Positions 1 through 13,700 are shown, counted from the first letter of the stretch. The stretch is DNA of 64,000 bases from Trileptium ribeirensis (GCA_030248225.1 JASANE010000442.1:62001-126000); one strand, 5' to 3'. Made by a program: numbers and translations. Notes: generated from the sequence alone by a model not told the origin.

Positions 1-1029
1 GAAATAGTCAGGTCCTTGCTGGGGATGCATTCGGCTTCGCTGGGGGGTTAGCTGGTAGGCTAGGAAAAGGGGTGGGGAAGAGTGTGGCACCACCGGCGCT
101 AAGGGAGAGGGGAGCTCTAAAACTCTTCCCCCACTCCTTTCGTGCAGATGCCAAAGAATTGCAATTTGTTTTTATCGCCTACTTTGATAACAAGTTCGGG
201 CCCTTTTTTAATTTGAGTGCATAAATTTTGCAATTTCGATCCATAAATTGTTGCTATTACGTTTGTCATGTGCACAGTCATACTTTTGGCGGTATTTTCT
301 CCATTTCATATCCACATGCCGGTTTCGTTTATGATACCATATAATTATGTTTGAAATACTACGTCCCGCAGGTGTGCTTCTATCAGCAACCGTAAACTGT
401 AACTGCATACATGCTGGGGGTTCGAAGTCCAAGGGGGAGGGGTCTAGATCCTCTAAACGGGAATCCTTATAAGTGTGTATGTTGTGCCTGGAGCAATTTT
501 AGGCATAAAAAAGGAAGATTGGCATTTTCATGTGCACTCACACAATTCCTATTTAGTTTTCATCAAGTGAATAGGATATTACATTTAATAGAGCAAGTTC
601 TTTTAAAGCCGAGAAATACGTCAATAGGGTATGGTGCAGAACGTCGTAAACGACGGCCTAGATTATAATAGCGTCACCATAGTGAAATGGGTTTAAGAGG
701 TAAGCGGTCAATAATGATTCTATTACCATATTAACGAAAAGTTGAATGTTTAAGTAACCTTTGAGCTAAATCTTTAAGTAACCTTTTCCCAAAAAATGAC
801 GTGTTCGGCTCCTTTCCGTGCTGTCGGGGGTACCATAACACAAAGGTCTACATCACAAATCTGTTCGTTTGGGCAATACCTATATTATTCAATTTCGAAT
901 GTAGACTGTTGATGCTATATGCGGCCCATGTCACCTTTAGGGGCTTTCCAACTTCCCGGGGAAGATTTTAACTATTTATGTGTGTCTCTGTGCAATTAGA
1001 CACACAAATTTTCACAACACTTGTTTTCC
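1..1029. other. Stretch with no recognised gene
   Basis: I see no convincing coding region, RNA gene or repeat. The short open frames here (for example minus 208-432 and plus 411-668) have no recognisable domain and look like chance openings in AT-rich DNA. Confidence 0.5.
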
Positions 1030-2820
1030 TGGGAAGATGAAAAATAGGGAAGACGGGAAATTATTTTCTTCCCAACTTCCCATCTTCCCAATTTCCCATC
1101 TTCCCATCTTTCCAATTTCCCATCTTCCCAATTTCCCATCTTTCCAATTTCCCATCTTCCCAATTTCCCATCTTCCCAATTTCCCAACTTTCCATCTTCC
1201 CAATTTCCCATCTTCCCAATTTCCCAACTTCCCATCTTCCCAATTTCCCATCTTCCTAATTTCCCAACTTCTTATCTTCCCAATTTCCCATCTTCCCAAT
1301 TTCCCAACTTCCTAACTTCCCAATTTCCATTTTCCCAACTTCCCATCTTCCCAATTTCCCATCTTCCCAATTTCCCATCTTCCCAATTTCCCAACTTCCC
1401 AATTTCCCATCTTCCCAATTTCCCAACTTCCCAATTTCCCAACTTCCCAATTTCCCATCTTCCCAATTTCCCATCTTCCCAATTTTCCATCTTCCCAATT
1501 TCTCATCCTCCCAATTTCCCATCTTCCCAGCTTCCCAATTTCCCAATTTCCCATCTTCCCATCTTCCCAATTTCCCATCTTCCCAATTTCCCATCTTCCC
1601 AATTTCTTAACTTCGCATCTTCCCAATTTCCCATCTTCCCAATTTCCCATCTTCCCAATTTTCCAACTTCCCATTTTCCCAATTTCCCAACTTCCTCTCT
1701 GCCCAACTTCCCATCTTCAAACTTCCTCTCTTCTCAATTTCCCCATTTTCCAACTTCCCATCTTCCCAATTTCCCATCTTCTCAATTTCCCATTTTTCTA
1801 AGATCCCAATTTCCCAACTTCTTATCTTCCCAATTTCCCAACTTCCCATCTTCCCAATTTCCCATCTTCCCAATTTCCCATCTTCCCAATTTTCCAACTT
1901 CCCAACTTCCCATCTTCCCAATTTCCCATCTTCCCAATTTCCCAACTTCCCATCTTCCCAATTTCCCATCTTCCCAATTTCCCAACTTCCCATCTTCCCA
2001 ACTTCCCAATTTCCCAACTTCCTATCCTCCCAACCTCCCAATTTCCCATCTTCCCAATTTCCCATCTTCCCAGTTTCCCATCTTCCCAACTTCCTAACTT
2101 CCCAATTTTCCAACTTCCCATCTTCCCAATTTCCCAACTTCCCATCTTCCCAATTTCCCATCTTCCCAATTTCCCATCTTCCCAATTTCCCAACTTCCCA
2201 TCTTCCCAATTTCCCAACTTCCCATCTTCCCAATTTCCCAACTTCCCATCTTCCTAACTTCCTCTCTTCTCAATTTCCCCATTTTCCCCACTTCCCATCT
2301 GCCAATTTCCCTACTATTGGTTTTACATCTTCCCAACTTCCCATATTCCCATCTTCCCAATTTCCCATCTTTCCAACATCCCATCTTCCCAATTTCCCAA
2401 CATCCCATCTTCCCGATTTCCCATCTTCCCAATTTCACAACTTCCCAATTTCCCAACTTCCCAATTTCCAAACTTCCCATCTTCCCAATTTCCCATCTTC
2501 CCAATTCCCCATCTTCTCAATTTCCAATCTGCCCAATTTCCCATCTTCTCAACTTCCCATCTTCCCAATTTCCAATGTTCCAAATTTCCATCTTCCCAAT
2601 TTCCCATCTTCCCAACTTCCCAATTTTCCAACTTTCCATCTTCTCCATTTCCCAACTTCCTATCGTCCCAATTTCTAATCTTCCTAATTTCACAACTTTT
2701 CATCTTCCCAATTTCCCAACTTCCCAATTTCCCATTTTCCCATCTTCCCAATTTCCCGTTTTCCCAATTTCCCATCTTCCCAATTTACCATCTTCCCAAC
2801 TTTCCATCTTCCCAATGTCC
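1030..2820. repeat. 16-bp G-free satellite array (about 1.75 kb)
   Basis: The unit alternates between AATTTCCCATCTTCCC and AATTTCCCAACTTCCC and repeats about 110 times with scattered point changes. The plus strand is almost free of G from about 1070 to 2815. Three units make 48 bp, or 16 codons, so several frames stay open on both strands and give spurious peptides of 60-208 residues. The first 35 bases (1030-1064) are the same unit in inverted orientation, so the array begins at a small palindromic junction. This is tandem DNA, not a gene. It could adopt triplex or slipped structures because one strand is polypyrimidine-rich. Confidence 0.95.
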
Positions 2821-2879
2821 AGGCGCGAGTATCGCAGTTATTTTTACCTTAACTCATTGACCGAGGGAAGTTCAGTATG

Positions 2880-3330
2880 ACTTCGACTATCTTACTGAAT
2901 CATGTGACCGGCTAAACACGGCTATGGGTGTGCCGGCAGGCTAAGACGGGCAGGGGTATCATGTAAACAGAAGTATAGAGAGGGACTCCATGGAGGCTTA
3001 AGCTTATGGTTAATCGATACGAATTTCTCAGTCCTACCTTAACTACTCTCGAAGCTAACCCTATCCTACATCAATAATACTCGGTGGTTACACTAAGCCT
3101 CCCTGTCCACACTTACGTACTCGGGTCCTTTGATTCGACGTCCATCGCCCATCCATCCAATCGCAAAGCCAAGATAAGTAAGACAAAAGAAAAAACGGTA
3201 AACTGCGAGTAAAACTGTAAACTGAATAACCGACAAAGCCGGTCTGCAAAACGACCGCACCCCACGCTGCCTAAGTCAGACTGAACGGTGCAGAGCTCTG
3301 GTGGCTCTGCTTAAATAATGCCAATTTTAA
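2880..3330 (+). repeat. Fragment of the 5-kb dispersed repeat
   Basis: The stretch around 3120-3290 resembles 11,720-11,940 in the left arm. Both share a Pu-rich segment followed by the series ACGACCGCACCCCACGCTGC / TCGACCGAACTCCGCGCTGC and then AAGTCA(G/A)ACTGA. It is therefore a third, partial copy of the repeat seen at 8.5-13.7 kb and, inverted, at 21.6-26.0 kb. The boundaries are approximate and were judged by eye. Confidence 0.55.
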
Positions 3331-4959
3331 AATTTGATTTATTAGTTTTCTAGAAGTGCTTGGTCAGCACTTTTTGGGCGATTTGACCCCAAAGTTTGAT
3401 CTTTTAATCAAACTTTATTATCACCGCATATTTCGATTAATTTTGGACCAATTTTATGTCCAAATCTTATATAATGAAAATAATTTATTACCCTCTAAAT
3501 ATAAAATTTATACTGAATTTCTACAAAATTATACGAACTTCTCGGTCTTAAAGCGACAGTTAATCTTACGAGCAAACGGAACTACTATACTTAATACGGA
3601 ATTCAAATTTTCAAATTATTAACTAGAAGCTTTACATTAGCTTACTATTAAACCACTAATTCAAACATAAATCCTTTATAAAGCTGGAGGACAAGCTTGT
3701 TTACTAAACAGCTCAAAGTTCGGTGGTCCGAGGCGGCAATCTTAAAATAAAGCTCCAACTCTCGCATGAAATTTATATAAAATCTATATTAAGCCACTAT
3801 GAAGTTTATGCCCCTACTGATAAGAAACCCCGTAACTTTCATATTAGCTTCAGCTACGAGGTCAAACTTCATATTAAGCTAACATAAAGTTGCTATAGAC
3901 TCACTATTAATTTCATATCAGACTTGTTTACTCACAGAAGTACCGAGTTAACGGCTTATCCAACCGCGAAGTAGTAACGATACAGCTGCGTACGGGTCGC
4001 TTAGACCACGTTGATATAAATTCAATATTACTGGACTGTTTGCTTAGTATCAATATTAAGCTTATATTAGAAATGGATGCTCGCATACGTGGGACAATCG
4101 TGCGGCTTATGTAAACAAACAAAGTCAGGGAATGCGAAAAGAGGGTCCCATTCCCTCGGTGATGGCCATAGTGCCAAACACGATTCGGATTCGGACTCAG
4201 CGTGTCCGTCCGAACAATGTGGTATGTAACAGGTCCACTTTCGGACAATAAAAGGGGAAGGCGGACTCTCGGGCGAGCCCATCAGAAATTTTATATAGAA
4301 TCTAAGTGTTTTAAATGGCTCCCACTGGTTCGGGGTACAGTTTTATGGGGTATTGGATATATTTTTGTGTTAGTCTTGACAAGGAGAATCCAACGAGGGG
4401 TTACACGCCGGTCGGGGCGTTAGTTCTGCGTTTTTCACGGGAACTGGTACCCAAAGTAGGCACAGCGGGATCGGTCCTGGCTCAAACAAAAGCCTGGATT
4501 CCAAAGAATCTAATGATATCCTATATATAGCTCGGTGTCAATTATTCGTTGAGTTAATTAATTAATTAATTGTATTTTATTTGCTCTACGTACATGCTTA
4601 TTTACTCACAAGGCCGTGGATCCGGGTCGGATGTCCACGACACCGGTCTTTATTAGATAGACCGTAAAATTGTCTATCCGAAATGTTGAGTCCTTAAATC
4701 CCGAATTCTCAAGGGTTCCGGTGTTATGGGCCGGAGCCGATACTTTTAATTCCAAATTTTTACTAATTTCTTATACTTTTATCAGTTGTCTTTGCCAGCG
4801 AAAATAAACGCTGGTAACTGATATTTCATTTATCTTCATACTTTACTAGTGTGTTGGCTAAACTTCAACACTGGTAAATTTAATATCGGCCAGTTTCACT
4901 TATAATTTTCAGAAATTTAGCTACGTTGCTGTTCACTATAGGGCGAACAGCCATACACG
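3331..4959. other. Gap: no gene recognised
   Basis: This is AT-rich sequence that may continue the degraded repeat fragment to its left. An 88-codon open frame at 3356-3622 lacks any domain and is strongly biased to AT-rich codons, so I do not call it a gene. A short (TTAA)n run lies near 4553-4570. Confidence 0.4.
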
Positions 4960-5465
4960 AGTATGGTAATCATAAAAACGGTATAGAATCATAACATAAT
5001 ATAGGCGCTTTTATGACCTTAAACAACACGAAAGTACGGTATGAATATGGTATAACGGTTATACATAAACGGTTAACAAGCACGATCCAAATAAATGACG
5101 GTAATCAAACGACCAAATCGTGTATATCCACCTAAAAATACATATGAATACTAGCAAAGATTTCAAAGATACACAGATACACGGTACGATCAGGATTATA
5201 CGAACCAAATGCATAATACGTGCCTTTACGGCCATCAAAATGGTACAACAAAAGCAATGGTAATGGTAATATATACATAATTCAAGTACGCCAATGAAGC
5301 CTTTATGGCCAACAACAATAAGGCTACAATAGCGGTAATAATGTACAGGTTACGTATACCAATAGGTGCCTTTATGGCACTACAATCAACATATATACGA
5401 TAGCAATACTTCAACGATTATCCACTCCTGAAAGGTTAATAACGATAACCGGTTAATTCACGTAC
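4960..5465. repeat. Degenerate short-motif repeat region
   Basis: Motifs such as ACGGTAT, ATAACGGTTA and (G)CCTTTATGGC recur irregularly through this half kilobase. No clean period can be read by eye, so this is probably a decayed minisatellite. Confidence 0.4.
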
Positions 5466-5554
5466 GTATTTCGATGCAACGGTTTGTTTCGTACCCAGTT
5501 GGGTCATCTCCGTTAGGTATTCTAAGTTGGGGAGACATCCGTGACTAAATTCAA

Positions 5555-5772
5555 AAATGTTGACCATTACACTATGCTCAGGATTATTGGGCGTTCTGTT
5601 AAATGTTGGCCGTTGGGCTCTGGCCGGGATTATTGGGCATTCTATTAAATGTTGGCCATTATGCTGTGGCCAGGATTAATGGGGTATTTGACTAAATGTT
5701 GGCCATTACACTGTGGCCAAGATTAATGGGGTATTTGTAAATGTTGGCCATTAGGGTGTGGCCAGGATTAAT
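5555..5772. repeat. 47-bp tandem repeat, about 4.7 copies
   Basis: Five successive units start with AATGTTGRCC and contain TGTGGCCAGGATTAATGGG or close variants. The period is 46-47 bp and the last copy is partial. Divergence between copies is moderate. No coding role is visible. Confidence 0.85.
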
Positions 5773-6361
5773 CTACCTCGTAACGATCCAGTATGGATCT
5801 GTTACACTTGGAAATAGGTAAAATTATGGAAATCCGGAAACTGGAAAATGTTGGAGAAGCAGTAAATTATAATAAATACATAAAATTAAATTATAATAAA
5901 TACGTAAAAAATTTGAAAACTGTACATTAGGGAAACACAAAATGTTGAGTAGCATAAAACTGGAGTGTTCGGAATTGGGAAACATTAAATCTTTGTCCAG
6001 CCACACACTCAAAAAACAGAAAGGGTTAGTCAACGGGAAACTTCTTAACTAGTCTAGTCTCGTCTGCAGCTTCATTTCGTAGCATGGGATCCTTGCTCCT
6101 GTACTGTTTATAAATTATCGTGGATATTTATTATAGGCAGCAATGAGCCACATTTTTCAAATGCCTTCCCGATTCGGCTTTTCGTGAACAGCACCCGGCT
6201 TGCCTCAGTTCGGCTCTTCCGCTAACAAACTAGGTTCAGCTCTCAGGCTTCAAACAATGCGACTCCCGCTGTAGCTAATTTTTTTCATGTGCGCTATAAA
6301 GTCGGCTATCATTGGTTAAGCGTCTAGAAGCAAAGGCCGATCCTGGGAGATCCTTGGATCG

Positions 6362-6690
6362 AATCTAGACGGCGCCTCGGGAGGGATTGGATGCGGCGGG
6401 CGAGGGAGGGGGTGGCGGAATCTCGGGGAGTGTGGCTAGTCGGAAGTAGAGAGGTACGGCGCCCCGAGGGCGGGGGAAGGTGTCCCCTCTCGGGGTGGGG
6501 GGAGGAGGGCTCGCCGTATTGCAGAGAGGGTGCAGCGCGTGAGGTGTGGAGGGTTCGGCGCTTCGGGGTGAGAGGGCTCAGCGCCCCGGGATAGGAAAAT
6601 TACGACACTTCGGGGGATAGGGTGCGGTGCCGCGGGGCAAGGGGGGTTCGGCGCCTAGGGCCGGTGGGTGGGTGAGGAATTTCTCCACGA
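6362..6690 (+). repeat. G-rich, GC-skewed degenerate repeat island
   Basis: This is a sharp GC-rich patch in AT-rich surroundings. The motif GGCGCCYCGGGG or close variants recurs roughly every 30-60 bp, with many runs of three or more G on the plus strand. Such G runs could form quadruplexes. Open frames through it (for example 6391-6594) follow from its low stop-codon content and are not called as genes. Confidence 0.7.
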
Positions 6691-6699
6691 GGAAATCCA

Positions 6700-8511
6700 G
6701 GATCCACCACAGCTTACTAGAACTTTACCAGGTATATATTATAGGTGGAAAACAGCCACGTTTTTCCAGTTCTCGCCCGCCTCACGTTGTGGTCAATATT
6801 CGTATCGACTCGGGTCAACACTTCCCATAATAAGCTACGATCAGATATCATGCTTCAAACAATATAAGTTTGCGACTCCCTATTAGACACAACATATACA
6901 AACCGTTAAATAAAATATATAGTTGCTGTTAGACCTTTTAGGAGCCGAGCCGTTGTAACGTCTGCTGTTCTTGCTTTTGCTAAATTATCGTGCTATTGGG
7001 CAGAATTTTTTCGAAAATTGTGGGTACCGACAAAGGACAAATGAGAACTCAAAAACTCGAAAAATATTGCCATAAAACTGAACGAAATGAATATTTTCTG
7101 AGTCATTTGCGTAGTCGAATGGTACTAAATTTTAGCTGCATCTTCAAAATTGACGAATTCAGAGCTGGGGGATTCTAGGAAAGACCGTGACATCAATTGT
7201 AAAAATTAGTGTTGTTTTAGGAAACATATTTTAAGAGTCGATCCCGGAGTCCGATACTTTGGGCTCTACTCTCTCAACTTTGGGCTCTTCTCTTTTGGGC
7301 TCTGACTCGGCACTTCAGACATCATGGCTCGGCTCGGCTATAGAGCTGAGAAGGCTTTAGAGCCCAAATTCTCAGAAGCTTCATCTTTATTTTTCCCACT
7401 AATTGAACCTTTACTCTATGAAAGTGTATTTAGTGACCATGTAAAAGGAATAATACAAGGTAACAATGCTACGATGTAACTTGTAAAATGCATATATTTA
7501 TTCATGTAAAATGCTTGAAGTAGGTTTGAACGATATCAAAATGTTCACTACGTGTTCTGAACCACGATTTAATGCAAATGCTACTGCCACACAAGGTTTT
7601 TTCAAAGCTCTAACCATTATAATAGCTACAAAACATATGGCGTCTGCCAAAGTATTGAGGAACGCACTCAAAGAGATATATTGTAGGCTGCTTCCCAAAG
7701 CTTACCAAAGCAAATTAATTTAAATAAATATATATTTTAATACTAACGACGGCGCTTTGTTAAAAGACTACATATATGATATAAACACGTTTGCTGTTTC
7801 AAAAAGATTATTAGCTGAAATGTATTACTTTGAAGTGGCGACATGTTAATGCTGGTACTTCAACCATACTATATATTTATCGAAAATGCTAATTCAAATT
7901 TTCTCTTAAATACAAAATTATATAAATTAAAATTAGTTTTTAAAATTATATCTTAGGCAGAAAAATAGATTTGCGCGTTGATCTACGCTATTTTTAACAA
8001 CTGTAGACAAAGTGTCTTAAATATCATATAACAGTTTTTTGAGATTTCATTATGCAACATAATTATATGCTCCTGAGGCATATATAATGGCCCTGCCTAA
8101 GCTTAATGTAATATTTTAAAGTTGCCATGTTTAAATTATGTTACACCCCAAAACGTGCAGATAATGCATGACTATGCACATAAAACGACCCTAAATACCT
8201 TTAAATTATAGCTTCGCTGTTGAGGGAGACACTGGATTACATTGTACAGCAACAGGCCATGATGTTAGTCTTTCGAAAGCTTATTTGTAGACCAACTCCG
8301 TTGCTGCGCTCTTGTAATTTAGTGCTCTTTGTAGCTCGGCATCGGTTCCTTCCTAGATGGCAACAGCGTCGGCGTGTGATCTAGTATGCCAGCTTCGTCA
8401 CCGGTTGATACTACAGGCATCGGTCGCACAGTTCTTGCAGCAGCACCCAGTCCACTACATAACAGAACATAACGATTGACTGAACGGAGCCTTGATGAAC
8501 GCTTTTAACGC
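6700..8511. other. Gap: no gene recognised
   Basis: AT-rich noncoding sequence. A 70-codon frame at 7511-7723 overlaps a 66-codon frame on the other strand, and neither shows a known domain. Nothing else stands out. Confidence 0.4.
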
Positions 8512-10413
8512 CTCACGGCGTAGCCCCCAACAATGTAATAACGGGACGCAGCTGCATGGCGCAACTTCCTAACACCATGCCCATACGACCCCGGCTATCA
8601 TAACCTCAAGGGTGGACCCTAAGTTTTACAGTTTAGACACTTTTCTTGGTCAGACCCAAGAAGTTACGGAGCTTAGCAGGCCGCAGGCGCGCTTCTCGGG
8701 GTGTGTTCGGACACCGCCCGATTGGTTGCGCACGTGTCTAGTATCCTGGTATGATCACGGAGGTCCCCCAGGGAGGTTGACACCGAAACCTGCTCACAGG
8801 TCATAATGTCAAACCGATATTCCCTGTCCTAATCTAATGGAAGTTGTTTAGTCTAGCGTAACCTAAAGTAAAATGCGTGATGAGATATTGGCGGCGGACC
8901 GCTCGTGTCAGGGCTTGGGGCATTTCCGCCCGCAAGCCGTGGCACGAAGGGTCGGCCCGTCCATTTGGACGTCCTTATCACGCTAAGAATCCAATAACAC
9001 GGGACACGTCCAGTAGTTTCCAAGAGTTTATTTGAAGTTTGGTACAAATACAATCAACGTTAGGAAATCGAAACAGTATATAAAACAATACAAACTAAGG
9101 CGGCCACGCTCCGACACGTTGAACATTCGCTCCCTCGTTTACGGCTAGGCGGGGAGAGGGGCAGCAAGAGCGAGGGCGATCCCGGCGATGCCGGACCAAA
9201 ATCTATGTCCGAGCTGATGATTGTTAATTATACCCAATTCCATCGTGGCTCAGGCCCTGTGTTTTGGCGTGCTTCGGAATTCGCTCTCCATAACGTGCGT
9301 CGCTATGAGGGATTTACGTACATTACGGGCAAACGGGGAGTCGCATCGAGAGGGAAGTGTGCTAGCCCGGCAAGAGCAAGAGTCTATGCTTGCAACGAGG
9401 GTAACGAAAGCATGGGCTACCTAGACGGAGTGCCGAAGCTAGCGGGCGCGGCTGGGTCTTGTTCAATAGCAAGGAACGCGAACGATCTCATCGGTCAGAG
9501 CCTATCCTCCTAGTACAGGTCAAGGCCTGGTTATATTAAGCAGATCAACTAAGGTACAAATCCTTGCATGAGCATGGGCAAATTTATCCAGGCAGCTATA
9601 ATACAAATCAGTACATGGGCATGGACAAATTAAGCAAAACAGCGATGATGCAAATCAGTACATGAGCATGGACAGGTCAGTGAAATTTTCGACGGGCCAC
9701 TACCAATGAATCCTAGTGTCTGAACAAAGTATCCTTTTAATAGTCAGTTATAAGGAAGCTCCGTCTGGTGGACCTTCCGGATTCTGTCAGTCCTGCCTAG
9801 TATCTCTAGCGGTTTCTCACACCGTTTCGGCACTCAGGCGATGCCATGCCGTGCCATGCGCATATTATCTCTGTCTCGATGTTTTCGGTGGACTAATCGG
9901 AAATCACAATTTCCTATGTCCTTGCCCAAAATGCCTAACTGATAAGCGTATGTCGAGGCGGTGCATTTCGGTGGTAAGACACTGATGGAACTACCCCATA
10001 TTCGTCGAGGACGCCGTTTTGATCATTCTGAAAGATCGCACGAGTAGTTTTTCAGCAGCCTAGCTAGGTGGGGGCACGAGCAAATACCGCCTTGGGCGAT
10101 TCTCCTAAGCGACTAGTGTGGCCCTTTTTTCAACCGCTAGGACAGGCCATCGCGCCCGTCACATAATTGGGAATAGTTGGCGCCCTGAGGAGGGTTTGGG
10201 TATGTTTCTTTTGGTGTTGTTTTGGTTGGGTCCTTTCGTTTCTTTTCTTGCTTTGATTCTTTTGTTCCCTTTGTCGCTGTTGTCTTTGCCGTCCTCTCTC
10301 TATCGCTTATCCTATTGCCTTATTACACTGTACGCGTCGCAATTGTACAGTGTCTCAACTGTACTATCGAAAATGTACAGTTGAGTTATTACTGAAATTT
10401 TAACAAATTTTGT

Positions 10414-10492
10414 CAGAACTCGATGGCCGAGTGGTTAGAATTGAAAGATCTGCAGCGGGCTTATTCCCCGTGCAGGATCGAATCTCGACAAG
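10414..10492 (+). pseudogene. tRNA-Ser/Leu-like sequence, degraded
   Basis: CGATGGCCGAGTGGTTAGAA matches the D-arm/A-box of class II (Ser/Leu) tRNAs. About 30 bp downstream, GCAGGATCGAATCTCG resembles the B-box/T-arm, with an intervening arm-like hairpin CTGCAGCGGG / CCCCGTGCAG. The acceptor stem and T-stem do not pair properly, so it is not a functional tRNA. It may be a pseudogene, or a SINE head embedded in the left repeat arm. Confidence 0.5.
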
Positions 10493-12934
10493 GGAAATTG
10501 AAAAAGGAGAGAGACAGAAGTGGTGCAAAAGCCAAATCGGGGCATACATAGTACATAGCCTAACGGGCAACCAGAGAAAAATAGAGAAAATACCTAAACT
10601 CAGCGATCAAGTCGCTCTGAAAAGAAAACGGGGTTTTGCACTTACTCGGTTTGGGGTCAAAGCGGTTCGCGGGAGGACGCGATTTTCCGTTAGTACAATG
10701 AGAGTATTGTGATTTCCTTTTGAACATTGAGCACCCTAACGTGCCTTTGAAAGCGTTTATTGTGGCCGATTTTGGTACCTAGCCATGCCGTCGGTTCATT
10801 CTGGGAGCAGGTGGTATCCTACGTACTACCATTGAGCTTAACCACGAGTCCGTGTTGTATTGAACCTTAGTAGACTTTATAGCCTAATCGCGACAGTTTC
10901 GAAGTAAACATTTTGAAGCAATATCTTTTGCTAGAGCTTAGGCGGTGGGGTCATCGGGGCTGTCAAGGACTCGCGAGGTCGGTGGCTATGTAATGCTATT
11001 AATGACCGTCTTAACAATGAATCAAATCGAATATCAGATTATGCCGATTATGCGAAGACTGCGTCAAAGAAAATCGCTCCTTGCGGAGTGCTAATACCTT
11101 ACTCTCACGCTAAGGTTCTTAGAATTTGTTTAATCTTCTCGATGTTCCCCAAATTTTCTTAGCTCGATCTGATAAGCGAAATTTTGGGGCTTCCTAAAGC
11201 CCGACGGAGGCTAATCCTCCGTCCCTAACTGCAACGTGAGTCCGTGCTCAAACAGCGGCATGAGCATCGAACAGTCCACTAAGCTGTAATTTTGTAAACC
11301 ATAACCATAATCAAAGACAAACAAGTAAATCCCTATGGTTTTGTTGGTAAAATTTTTCCGTGGTCGACTCAGGGAAAATTCAATTACCCTAACTCACGAG
11401 AGCAACTGATCCTGTAAAACATGGACGAGAGGCGTCCGATTTGCCTTACGTATGACCACGGGGAATCAGAAAGACTTCGACTTTTGTGTTCACAACCTAA
11501 TACCCTCCGTGCATTCGCCCACGATGCCCAAAACGGAACTCGACTCGAGGAGATTTGTCAAGGAACATGTAAAAACGTAGCAAATCGGTGTGGGAAGCGG
11601 GGCGTCCATCGGCGGACGCCCAGTCACCCAATGGAAAACAAGTCGTGCTACCGCGAACTAAAATTTTGGTCTGTTATATTCATGTCTGGAGAAAATAAAC
11701 CCCCATACTCTTGCAGCTCCTCTTGACTTACAACCTTTGATCCGGGACGGCGATAGCTAGTCCCCTTCCGCGAGACGAAAGATGTCTACGCGGGTCCTCC
11801 GTCGGTCGAATCCCATTCCAATCGCAAGCCGAAAAAAGAGAAACACGAAAGAGTAACAAAAGCTGCGAAACCATACAATAAACTCAAGCGTCGGAGCCGG
11901 TCAGTAAAATCGACCGAACTCCGCGCTGCCGAAGTCAAACTGATTCCAAGAGACGACGCGGTAGTCGTCGCCTCAAAATTTTCAGCAATGTTGAAGGATA
12001 GCGATTTTGTCGCCATCCAATCGGAGAAGATCTTTGAACGCCCACTTTTTCGAGTTCAAACCCGGGCGCCCAATCGAAAAATTCCCAAGATTTTACTTTT
12101 GACAGCTATCGTAAACCCTGGGTCCCCTTTAGAGAGAGTCGGCTTCAATCGAAATCGCCGACATCAAATTTGAACCCTCCGAATACTCGGAGGTCGACCA
12201 TCTGTGAGTTTTAGCCCAAATTCCAGCGTAACTTTTAAAATTATGTCAAGAATAGATCTGAAGATGATTACTCAGATCTCTTAAATCTATTACCTAATCC
12301 TAAATCGACTGTTATCCCCAACTGTTCTATCAAATGGTTAGGTCACCCGTCAAGTTTAAAATTTTGAACCTTCTTCTCTATATAAATGCTTGAAGTAAGC
12401 TGAAAATCTGTCCTCATTTCAGGACAGATTGGTGTTCTTGTCCTCATTCATCAAATCCCCACCAGCTAACTCGTCGATTTAAAGCCGAAGTCTTGCTATT
12501 TAGCGAGTTAGCTGCCTCATCCATCACCTAATTAAGCTTATTGAAAGTCCATCTGGGGCCAAATTCTACTGCTAAATCCATGAGTAAACGTGCAAACATT
12601 GCACGTTTACATGTCGGCTTATAAGATAAAGCCAAACATTCCTAACGTTCCTAGCTGACAGCTTTTCAAATATCCCGACAGAGCGTCCGTAGACGTCCCG
12701 AAGGGGGAACGTGTGGCGGGAATGAGCTTCTTTCTTGCTTGGGGGCGCAGCACATTCCCATGCATCCTTTGAGCTATCGGGGTCCTATTGAGGGACCCCG
12801 GGGGACCACGGGAGGGCCCTAAACATGCCCCCTGTTTTTTCTTAGTCCTATGCGTCCAGTCTGTCCGTAAAACTTATAAATTTAACAGAATTTTACATGT
12901 CTGTCCTCGTCTGTCCTGTTTTTTGTCATGTTCT

Positions 12935-13185
12935 TACATACTCTATATATATACATATATCTCTATATCCATATATACATACACATATACATACAATACT
13001 CATGAGCACATAAACACACACTACACATGAGACACACAGGCGACCTGAGCGACAGAAAGGTCGCTCAAGTTCACACCAGAAACACGCAGAACAACAACAA
13101 CAGCAACAACAGCACAACCACACAGCAACCACAACAACAAAGACACAACACAATCACGACGACAACAACAACCGGCCAAAGAAGT
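12935..13185. repeat. Simple-sequence cluster (TA)n, (CA)n, (CAA)n
   Basis: Alternating TATA/CATA runs at about 12,940-13,000 are followed by CA-rich sequence and a CAA-rich tract to about 13,175. The same succession, inverted, lies at about 22,170-22,330 in the right arm, so it belongs to the dispersed repeat. Overlapping Q/N-, C/V- or T-rich frames here are translations of simple sequence. Confidence 0.75.
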
Positions 13186-13700
13186 CCGTTAGAGAGAGAG
13201 AAAAAACAAAAAGGAAAGACGGAAAGGAAGGGGCACGGGAAGGGAGGCGGGACAGGGGGTTCCTGAGGGATTTTCGAGGAAATGGGGCCAAATTCGGTCT
13301 CAAGACGAAGAACAGGGCCGAACGATACCGAACACGAGGGGTAGACGCAGTGGCGGTGTCGGGACCCAATTTTGGATTCCGACATGTATTAGCATACAGG
13401 GATTCAGCGGGCCTTCCCGCTCTAACGGTTGGGCGGAGCGTCGCCCGCCGGACATCGTTCAACTCGCCTTGGGAAGGCGATTGGAACGAGGGGTGATTTC
13501 TCTGCCTTGGAGGCAGCGGTTAGAGGGGCACTAAAATCGTTGCAGATAGAGAGAGTGTCGATAGTGGTAGGGGCACTTTTGTCGGCCGTCCCGGGTTAAC
13601 GGGGCAACTGACGGAAACCCGCCGGGTATTTTTGGAGATGTCCCGACGTGGTGAATCCAATGAGGGGCGATTTGCCTACTCTCGAGTTAGCGATAAATTT

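Larger units (their letters stand above)
8512..13700 (+). mobile_element. Left copy (arm) of a 5-kb inverted dispersed repeat
   Basis: The segment is colinear, in reverse complement, with 21,630-25,991. Matching blocks include 8512-8600 with 25,880-25,991, 8615-8800 with 25,700-25,860, 11,120-11,300 with 23,890-24,060, 11,340-11,470 with 23,690-23,850, 12,780-13,080 with 22,230-22,460, and 13,180-13,700 with 21,630-22,150. The copies are clearly related but diverged, and no long ORF is shared, so the unit looks noncoding or non-autonomous. A TATATAAAAA box lies just beyond the alignable part at 14,111. The unit could be a foldback arm, a very long solo LTR or a LARD-like element. I cannot decide between these. 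Confidence 0.75.

Noticed and set aside
996..2880. Many open frames of 60-208 codons through the satellite
   Set aside because: They are translations of a 16-bp repeat that stays open in several frames. No protein is implied.
10414..10492. Functional tRNA-Ser gene
   Set aside because: A- and B-box-like words are present but the acceptor and T stems do not pair.
12788..13462. Q/N/T-rich and C/V-rich frames on both strands
   Set aside because: Simple-sequence translations within the dispersed repeat, not conserved in the inverted copy.
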